Source: Alphaproteobacteria bacterium
Lineage (GTDB): Bacteria; Pseudomonadota; Alphaproteobacteria; UBA6615
Direction of reading: 5' to 3'
DNA length: 55,817 bases
NCBI GenBank assembly: GCA_028279245.1
Contig: JANQOE010000135.1
Span: 1 to 55,817 of the forward strand
Within the stretch, counting starts at the first letter, position 1. Each line of letters begins with the position of its first letter. The notes under the pieces are model-generated. The model did no database searches. It saw nothing but the letters and a program-made list of their open reading frames with translations, and had not been told where the DNA came from. Shown here piece after piece: positions 49,032-55,817 of the stretch. The position numbers were made by a program, and so were the translations under genes.

Positions 49032-50171
49032 CTAGTACGCGCCGCCGCCGTAGCGGCTCGCCGGGGTGTCGCGGCTGGTGTGGATGCTCATCAACAGTCC
49101 AAAGCCGATGAGGACCGCCAGCATCGCGGTGCCGCCGTAGGAGATGAGGGGCAGGGGCACGCCGACGACGGGGATTAGCCCCATCACCATCGCAATGTTG
49201 ATGAATACGTATAGGAAGAATGACGTGGTGATCCCGGCTGCCATTAGGCGGCCATATTGGTTGCGGGAGCGGAGCGCGATCGCAACGCCGTAGACCATCA
49301 GCAAAATGTACAGCACCAAGAGCCCAAGGCCGCCGATGAGGCCAAACTCCTCGGCCAGCATGGTGAACACGAAGTCGGTCTGCTTCTCTGGCAGGAAGTT
49401 CAGATGGCTCTGGGTACCCTGTAGAAAGCCCTTGCCAAACAAGCCGCCGGAGCCCAGTGCGATCTTGCTTTGCAGAATATGATAGCCGGCGCCGAGCGGG
49501 TCGTTCTCCGGCCGCAGGAAGGTTAGAATCCGCGCGCGCTGATACTCGCGCAGGAACTGCCAGGCCACTGGGATCGCGGCGAGACCGGCCCCACCGACCA
49601 CGACAAACAGCCAGATGCGAACACCGGCAAGCCAGAGCATGGCGCCGCCGATCATCGCCAGGACCAGCGCCGTGCCGAGATCCGGCTGCTGCACCACCAG
49701 GGCGACCGGCAAGCCGATCAAGAAGATCGGGACAACGAGGTGATGCAGCCGCCCCGTTTCTTCCGCCGGCACACCGTGGAAATAGCGGGCCAACGCCATG
49801 ACCAGGGCGATCTTCATCACTTCCGATGGTTGCAGCCTCATCACGCCCAAGTCGATCCAACGCTGGGCGCCGCCGCCGCTGACACCGATGAACTCCACGG
49901 CAATGAGCAACAGGATACCAAGCGCGTAGGCGGGATAGGACAGTTGCCGCCACAGCCGCAAGTCAATCAATGCAACGACGAACATGAGCGACAGGCCGAT
50001 GCTGAACCGCATGGCCTGGCGCGACGCCCAGGGGTCCAGTCGGCCGCCGGCGGCGGAGTACAGCATGGCAAAGCCGACCGTCGCCGTGGCGATGATCAGC
50101 AACACCATGCCCCAGTTCAGGTGCAGCAACCGTTTGCCCCATTTGGGGCGCGCTTCGGCGAAGCTAGACAT
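49032..50171 (-). CDS. rodA: Peptidoglycan glycosyltransferase RodA
   Basis: A 379-residue SEDS-family membrane enzyme that polymerises peptidoglycan for the cell wall in the rod complex with PBP2. Ten or so helices are visible; the SEDS marks are LQPSEVMKIALVMALARYF and VVQQPDLGTALVLAMIGG, and the C-terminal MGLIPVVGVPLPLISYGGTA. The start MSSFAEARPKWGKRLLHLNW overlaps the mrdA stop by 8 bases; longer upstream extensions are rejected. It is the last gene of the mre operon, 50 bases before the tRNA. Confidence 0.95.
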   Translation of the reverse strand: MSSFAEARPKWGKRLLHLNWGMVLLIIATATVGFAMLYSAAGGRLDPWASRQAMRFSIGLSLMFVVALIDLRLWRQLSYPAYALGILLLIAVEFIGVSGGGAQRWIDLGVMRLQPSEVMKIALVMALARYFHGVPAEETGRLHHLVVPIFLIGLPVALVVQQPDLGTALVLAMIGGAMLWLAGVRIWLFVVVGGAGLAAIPVAWQFLREYQRARILTFLRPENDPLGAGYHILQSKIALGSGGLFGKGFLQGTQSHLNFLPEKQTDFVFTMLAEEFGLIGGLGLLVLYILLMVYGVAIALRSRNQYGRLMAAGITTSFFLYVFINIAMVMGLIPVVGVPLPLISYGGTAMLAVLIGFGLLMSIHTSRDTPASRYGGGAY

Positions 50172-52050
50172 CGTCGGCCAGTTGGGTGCTGGGCCGCGCG
50201 GCGACGCCCGGCGCGGTGCGCGCTGGATCCCGGTCGAGGAGCATCTGCATGATGTCCTTGGCGATCGGCGCCGCAGCCTTCGAGCCGCTGCCACCATGTT
50301 CGACAACAACGGCAACGGCGTAGCGCGGACTATCCGCGGGGGCGAAGCCGACGAAGAGGGCATGATCGCGTTGGCGCCACTCTAGCTCTTCGTTCTTGCG
50401 AACGCGGGTGGCCCGTTCCGCCTTGGTAATACGACGCACCTGCGACGTGCCGGTCTTGCCGCCCATCTGTACGTCTTCGCTATCCAGGGCAGATTGGCGC
50501 GCCGTACCGCGCGGATGATTGGTTACTTCCAACATGGCTTGGCGCAGCAACGCCAGGTGCCGCGGGTTGCCGCCGACCGGTCCGGCCTCGACCTCGTCGC
50601 GCGCGACCAGGTTATTGCCTTGCGGCAGGTCGCGAACCAGATGCGGCGTCACGGCCTTGCCGCCGTTCACGAGGCGAGCGGTCATCACCGCGAGTTGCAG
50701 CGGCGTTGCCAGGACAAAGCCCTGGCCGATCGCGGCGACAAGGGTCTCGCCCTTGGCCCAACGCTCGCCGATCATCGCCTGTTTCCAGTCTTTTGTCGGG
50801 ATCAGGCCTTTGCGTTCGCCGGGCAAGTCGAAGTCGAGCGACTGGCCGAGACCGAAGCGTTCGGCAACCGCGGCGATGCGGTCGATGCCGATCCGCTTTG
50901 CCAGTTCGTAGAAGTAGACATCGCAGGATTCGCGGATGCCGCGGATGAGGTCGACCTTGCCGTGGCCCTCGCGTTTCCAGCAGTGGAACAGCCCGTCGCC
51001 GAATTTCAGCTTGCCGTTGCAAAAGAACTCAGTGCTTTCGTCGATGACGCCGGCTTCCAGTGCGGCGAGCGCAACCACCATCTTGAAGGTGGAGCCCGGC
51101 GCATACTCGCCGGCGGTTGCCTTGTTGCGCAACGGTGCGCGTTCGTTTTCGACCAGGTCGCGCCATTGGGTGGCGTCGAGCCCTTCGGCAAAGGTGTTGG
51201 GGTTGAAGCTCGGCGTCGAGGCGAGGGTCAGCACTTCGCCGTTGTGGACGTTCATGGCAACGACGGCACCGGCTTCCTCACCGAGCCGTTCGACCGCGGC
51301 GCGCTGCAGTTCCATGTCGAGGGTGAGCACCACTTCGTGCCCGCGCTGCCCTTCCTGGCGGGCGAGTTCGCGGATCACGCGGCCAAGGGCATTTACTTCG
51401 AGCTGGCTGGTGCCGGCATGGCCGCGCAACGGTAGATCGAAGCGTTTTTCGACACCGCTGCGGCCGATGCGGAAACCCGGCGTTTCCAGTAGTGGGTCGC
51501 CGTTCAGGTCCTCCTCGCTGACCGCCGCGACATAGCCAAGGACATGGGCGCCGAGATCGCCCTCGGGGTAGAAACGGCGCTGGCCGACGTCGATGGAAAT
51601 GCCGGGGAGATCCGGGGTGTTCACCTCAATGCGCGCCACATCCTCCCATTGGAGGAACTCGCGCACGGTGACCGGCACGAACTTTCGTTTCTTGCGGACC
51701 TCTTTTAGGATGCGCTGACGATCCTCGCCGCTGATGGGAATGATGCGGCCAAGGCGTTCTAGCGTCTGATCGACATCCGGTGTGTCCTCAGAGGTGATGA
51801 GCACGCGGTAGTTCTGCTGGTTAACCGCCAACGGCACGGCGAAGCGGTCGACAATGCGCCCCCGGCTCGGCTGCAACAGCCGCATGTTGATGCGGTTTTC
51901 GTCGGCGAGCAGGGTGTAGCGATCGGACTCCGTGACCTGCAGGAAGTACATCCGTCCGACCAGCAGGCTGAGCAGCGCCAGCTTGCCGCCGCCGAGGATG
52001 GCGAGCCGCCGGGAAAACAGCCGCTGGTGATCGTTGTCCCGCCTACGCAT
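50164..52050 (-). CDS. mrdA: Penicillin-binding protein 2 (MrdA), peptidoglycan transpeptidase
   Basis: A 628-residue class B penicillin-binding protein that crosslinks peptidoglycan during elongation. One N-terminal membrane helix lies at about residues 16-38 (LAILGGGKLALLSLLVGRMY). The pedestal domain includes PSRGRIVDRF. The transpeptidase domain has the SxxK motif at Ser320-Lys323 (APGSTFKMVV), an SxN-like SCD, and the KTGT motif (GGKTGTSQV). It overlaps mreD by 8 bases and rodA by 8 bases, a tightly coupled rod operon. Confidence 0.95.
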   Translation of the reverse strand: MRRRDNDHQRLFSRRLAILGGGKLALLSLLVGRMYFLQVTESDRYTLLADENRINMRLLQPSRGRIVDRFAVPLAVNQQNYRVLITSEDTPDVDQTLERLGRIIPISGEDRQRILKEVRKKRKFVPVTVREFLQWEDVARIEVNTPDLPGISIDVGQRRFYPEGDLGAHVLGYVAAVSEEDLNGDPLLETPGFRIGRSGVEKRFDLPLRGHAGTSQLEVNALGRVIRELARQEGQRGHEVVLTLDMELQRAAVERLGEEAGAVVAMNVHNGEVLTLASTPSFNPNTFAEGLDATQWRDLVENERAPLRNKATAGEYAPGSTFKMVVALAALEAGVIDESTEFFCNGKLKFGDGLFHCWKREGHGKVDLIRGIRESCDVYFYELAKRIGIDRIAAVAERFGLGQSLDFDLPGERKGLIPTKDWKQAMIGERWAKGETLVAAIGQGFVLATPLQLAVMTARLVNGGKAVTPHLVRDLPQGNNLVARDEVEAGPVGGNPRHLALLRQAMLEVTNHPRGTARQSALDSEDVQMGGKTGTSQVRRITKAERATRVRKNEELEWRQRDHALFVGFAPADSPRYAVAVVVEHGGSGSKAAAPIAKDIMQMLLDRDPARTAPGVAARPSTQLADDV

Positions 52051-52573
52051 AGGCGTCCGACGTGGCCGGCAGCGCCGTCCGCAGCCGCGTGAGGAGCCAG
52101 GCGATTACTGGGAATGCGAGAATACTCGCCACCAAGCCGGCGAGTACACCGAAGGGCGGGAACAGGGCGCCGCGTAGGACCGACAGCAGCACCCAAGTGA
52201 GGAACGAGGCTGAGGGGGCCAGCAGCGCGAAGCCCCACCAGAACGACAGAAAAGAATGGCGGACGAAGAACCGCCGCTGGGCCAGGAGGACGGGATGAGC
52301 CACGAGGTAGATCAGCGCATGCACCCCCAACGGAAACCCGGTCAGCATGTCCTGCAACAAGCCAAGTGCGAACACTGCGGCCAGCGGCGTGAGGTCGGGA
52401 CGTAGCACGACCCAGCAGTAGATCCCCATCAACGGAAAGGCGGGGGCGACGGTCGCCAGTATGGGCAGCGGTATCGGAGTGACGGAAACGAGCACCAGGA
52501 AGGCGATGCTGAGGACCGGCAGGGTGGCCCTGACCCAGCGGTCAAGGCGGTTCAGCCCAAGATCATCGCTCAC
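52043..52573 (-). CDS. mreD: Rod-shape-determining membrane protein MreD
   Basis: A 176-residue inner-membrane protein with five hydrophobic helices (ATLPVLSIAFLVLVSVTPIP, FPLMGIYCWVVLRPDLTPLA, FALGLLQDMLTGFPLG and two more). The helix pairs and the LxxGLLQDxLTGxPLG segment are typical of MreD. The start is a GTG overlapping the mreC stop. It has no enzyme motif; it acts as a scaffold in the elongasome. Confidence 0.9.
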   Translation of the reverse strand: MSDDLGLNRLDRWVRATLPVLSIAFLVLVSVTPIPLPILATVAPAFPLMGIYCWVVLRPDLTPLAAVFALGLLQDMLTGFPLGVHALIYLVAHPVLLAQRRFFVRHSFLSFWWGFALLAPSASFLTWVLLSVLRGALFPPFGVLAGLVASILAFPVIAWLLTRLRTALPATSDAYA

Positions 52574-53436
52574 CGCAACGCCTGCTCCTCCGGCAGGGGC
52601 AGCATGCCAGCCGGGCCGAAATCGAGAACCCGGACCACGCCCATGCGGGTGTAGTCGACGATCGGTTCCACCTGAATGCCGGCCGCGCCGGACTGGGACA
52701 CGACGCCCACCGGCAGGCCCGGCGGGAAGACACCGCCGTCACCGGAGGTGACGACCCGGTCGCCGGCGGAAACCGGGGTGTTGGCCGGGAGATATTGCAG
52801 CATCGGGCGCGGACCGTTGTTGCCGGCGAGGATGCCGCGGCTGCCGGTGCCCTCAACAATCACGGGGACGCGGGAGTTGAGGTCGGTCAGCAGCAGCAGG
52901 CGCGATGAGCGCGCGCCGACATTGGCGACCCGCCCGGCGATGCCCTCTTGGGACATGGCGGCCTGTCCTCGCCGCACATTCTGATCCGTGCCGGCGTTGA
53001 TCAGGACGCTCTGCACAAAGGAGCCGCCGGTATCGGCGACGACCCGGGCGGTGATGAAGCGCGGTTGTTGGTCTGAGACGTAGCCCAATTCTGCCCGCAG
53101 GGTGGCGTTTTCGCTCTGCAGGTTCTGAGCGAGAGCCTGCCAGCGCAGCAATTTCTCGTTTTCCGCCCGCAGGCGGGTGTTCTCGGCATGGAGGAGGAAC
53201 AGGCCGTTCACATGATCGATGCCGCCCTGGATGGTCGCGGCGGGCCGGCTGAGCACATCGAGCACCGGCGCCACGGCATCTACCACCTGGCCGCGGGCAC
53301 GCTCCAGCACCACGGTTTCGGCCTTGCTGAGCAGCATCAGGACGAACGCCGTCAGCGTTAACAGAATGAAACCAAACCGCGGTGCCCATGCCTTCAATGG
53401 CAGGGCCAGGCTGGCAATTGTACCGCTGTTTTTCAC
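52570..53436 (-). CDS. mreC: Rod-shape-determining protein MreC
   Basis: A 288-residue bitopic protein: a membrane helix (FGFILLTLTAFVLMLLSKAE), a coiled coil at about residues 80-115 (LHAENTRLRAENEKLLRW, then LQSENATLRAELGYV), and a periplasmic beta domain (VVADTGGSFVQSVLINAGTD, VTSGDGGVFPPGLPVGVV). It links MreB to PBP2 and RodA. The start is a GTG with GAGGAG just upstream. Its stop overlaps mreD. Confidence 0.93.
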   Translation of the reverse strand: MKNSGTIASLALPLKAWAPRFGFILLTLTAFVLMLLSKAETVVLERARGQVVDAVAPVLDVLSRPAATIQGGIDHVNGLFLLHAENTRLRAENEKLLRWQALAQNLQSENATLRAELGYVSDQQPRFITARVVADTGGSFVQSVLINAGTDQNVRRGQAAMSQEGIAGRVANVGARSSRLLLLTDLNSRVPVIVEGTGSRGILAGNNGPRPMLQYLPANTPVSAGDRVVTSGDGGVFPPGLPVGVVSQSGAAGIQVEPIVDYTRMGVVRVLDFGPAGMLPLPEEQALR

Positions 53437-53472
53437 CGGCTCCTCGCGCGCCGTCCCCTAAAGTAGGGCCGG

Positions 53473-54570
<1,098 letters not shown>

Positions 54571-54668
54571 TCAGCGCGGCGACGCACCGAGAGACTCGGA
54601 GACGCCACAAAACCCAGGCTCCTTGCGTGTAACAGAGGTTTGCGCGTCCGACAACGATCCCTGTTCAC

Positions 54669-54705
54669 GCTGACGCAACTTTCGCGTCAACGCGAAGGTG
54701 TCAGC
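54669..54705 (-). terminator. Hairpin downstream of the Ldh-family gene
   Basis: Arms GCTGAC (54669-54674) and GTCAGC (54700-54705) enclose an inner TTCGCG/CGCGAA stem with a four-base loop. On the minus strand it is 34 bases after the dehydrogenase stop and before mreB. No T-run follows, so it may be a rho-dependent terminator or a hairpin in the mreB leader. Confidence 0.45.
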
Positions 54706-54738
54706 GGGGCTTTCTCGACTGGGGCGGGTGTTCCGGAG

Positions 54739-55791
54739 TCAGACCGACTGCGGCGCCGCGACGCCGAATCGCTCTGCCCAGGGGTGCAGCGCGTCCATGA
54801 TGCCGGGATAGAGCTCTAGTCCCGTGGCCATCGCTTCACGCCGGCGGGCGAGCGCGCGTTGACCGGGCAGGCGCACTTCATCACGGCCCGGCGCGGGCTT
54901 GCTGGCCCGCACAAGTTCCGCGGTGTGGGACATTTGTTGGGCAAAGGGACCGGCACCGGCGAATGCGTCGGGGTCGAACACCTGGACAAAAGTCGCGGCG
55001 CCCCAGTTCGACGGTGCTTCCACCCGGCCGAAACCGCTGAGGCCTTGCGACAGCGCTTCGATCGTCAAGGCGAGGCCGGTGCCCTTGTGACCGTAACCCT
55101 GGCCGCCGATTGGCAGCACGGTGCCGGGCGGGTCGGTGAACAGTACGGCCGGATCATCCGTCGCGTTACCGGCCGCGTCCTGTACCCATTTGCCGTCGAA
55201 GCGCCGGCCTTCCGCATGCAGCCGATCGGCCATCCCGTTGGTGGTGATCGACGCACTGATGTCGATGAGAATCGGATCGTCCTGGGTCGGAATCCCGATG
55301 GCAATCGGGTCGGGGGTGAACACCGCGGTGGTGCCGCCCACCGGGGCGACTGACTGCACGCTCGGGTCGCTGCAGGTGACAATCACCATGAAGCCGTGTT
55401 CGGTCGCGCGCGGCAGGTAGGCCTGCAGGCAAGCGATGTGGTGACTGCGGCGGATCGAGATGGCGGCGGTGCCGTATTGCTTGGCCCGTTCCACGCACTG
55501 ATCGACGGCCTTGGCCGTCAACCAGACGCCGGACAGATAGAGACCGTCCCACGCCGCGGTCGGCCCGCGGTCCGTCAACACCTCGGGTCCGCCGCTGGCC
55601 CGCATCGCGCCGTCCTGCAATTGCTGCAGATACGGCGCGGCGAGTTTCAGCCCGTGGGTGTTGTGCCCCATGAGGTCGCCTTCGACGAGGAGCGCCGCGG
55701 TGGTCGTGGCCTTCTCCTCATCCATACCGGCCTCGCGAAACAGGTCGCCGGCATAGCGGATCAGGTCGTCCGGCCGGAAGCGTTCGGTCAC
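54739..55791 (-). CDS. Ldh-family malate/L-lactate dehydrogenase-type oxidoreductase
   Basis: A 350-residue NAD(P)-dependent oxidoreductase of the Ldh_2 family (malate, L-sulfolactate, ureidoglycolate and 2,3-diketogulonate dehydrogenases), which has a fold unlike classical LDH. Marks are RSHHIACLQAYLPRA with the catalytic histidine, PIAIGIPTQDDPILIDISAS, and the C-terminal LPGQRALARRREAMATGLEL. The start is a GTG; MTERFRPDDLIRYAGDLF follows. It is the first gene at the right edge and ends 225 bases before mreB, so it is not part of the mre operon. The substrate cannot be fixed. Confidence 0.88.
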   Translation of the reverse strand: MTERFRPDDLIRYAGDLFREAGMDEEKATTTAALLVEGDLMGHNTHGLKLAAPYLQQLQDGAMRASGGPEVLTDRGPTAAWDGLYLSGVWLTAKAVDQCVERAKQYGTAAISIRRSHHIACLQAYLPRATEHGFMVIVTCSDPSVQSVAPVGGTTAVFTPDPIAIGIPTQDDPILIDISASITTNGMADRLHAEGRRFDGKWVQDAAGNATDDPAVLFTDPPGTVLPIGGQGYGHKGTGLALTIEALSQGLSGFGRVEAPSNWGAATFVQVFDPDAFAGAGPFAQQMSHTAELVRASKPAPGRDEVRLPGQRALARRREAMATGLELYPGIMDALHPWAERFGVAAPQSV

Positions 55792-55817
55792 GTGCTGCCC
55801 CCCTTGTGAGCTGGTTG

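Noticed and set aside
53440..53472. Short inverted repeat CCCT-AAAGT-AGGG between mreB and mreC
   Set aside because: The stem is only four base pairs and no T-run follows; too weak to call a terminator.

Overview
The window is a GC-rich (roughly 62-65%, my estimate by eye) bacterial chromosome segment. It is most probably from an alphaproteobacterium with a large accessory catabolic repertoire, such as a Rhodospirillales- or Rhizobiales-like lineage. The assignment rests on a complete mreB-mreC-mreD-mrdA-rodA block, a family profile dominated by LIV-type ABC, TRAP and ribose-type transporters with CaiB/BaiF CoA-transferases and hydantoinases, and heavy use of ATGA-type translational overlaps. 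I see no insertion sequence, prophage, CRISPR array or rRNA. It reads as an ordinary, tightly packed chromosome region.

Layout. (A) 1-9824: a minus-strand operon runs from a 3-hydroxyisobutyrate-dehydrogenase-type enzyme through a Tat-exported binding protein, LivH, LivM, LivG, LivF, a strange shortened ABC ATPase and an SDR to an L-idonate-5-dehydrogenase-like enzyme cut by the window edge. A divergent RpiR regulator and a CaiB CoA-transferase lie opposite, with a palindrome over the probable shared promoter. (B) 9832-13466: an aldo/keto reductase fused to a RidA domain, a small TIGR04076-like protein, a second aldo/keto reductase and an Asp/Glu-racemase-superfamily enzyme. (C) 13508-19157: a second complete LIV transporter, with the binding protein divergent from livGFHM, plus SnoaL-like and SRPBCC proteins. 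(D) 19154-27134: two hydantoinase/oxoprolinase A-B pairs pointing outwards around a RidA gene. (E) 27129-31225: a class V aminotransferase and a TRAP transporter. (F) 31369-34477: a LIV binding protein facing two LIV permeases, with no ATPase. (G) 34826-35881: rsgA. (H) 36059-40674: a ribose-type ABC transporter whose double ATPase is split into two genes. (I) 40695-48821: an IclR-controlled cluster with a leaderless solute-binding-like protein, two CaiB paralogues, two MaoC paralogues, an enolase-superfamily dehydratase, a rhamnose-mutarotase-like protein and a beta-propeller lactonase. (J) 48906-54513: tRNA-Lys and the rod-shape genes rodA, mrdA, mreD, mreC and mreB. (K) 54739-55791: an Ldh-family dehydrogenase.

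How it works together. Regions A, C, E, F and H are five separate solute uptake systems, each beside oxidoreductases or CoA-transferases, so the segment looks like a scavenging island next to core cell-shape genes. The cluster I judge most likely to be an undescribed system is region I. A near-perfect inverted repeat (TATATGAA-N7-TTCATATA) lies between the IclR gene and the dehydratase gene. A close variant with the same 7-base spacer lies between the second CaiB and second MaoC genes, so one regulator probably controls both halves. Its solute-binding-like protein has no signal peptide: an in-frame stop lies just upstream of the start. One MaoC has lost its catalytic histidine. Other oddities are the LIV-operon ATPase without an ABC signature (1291-1920), the AKR-RidA fusion, the split and asymmetric RbsA, and five convergent gene pairs that share stop-codon bases.
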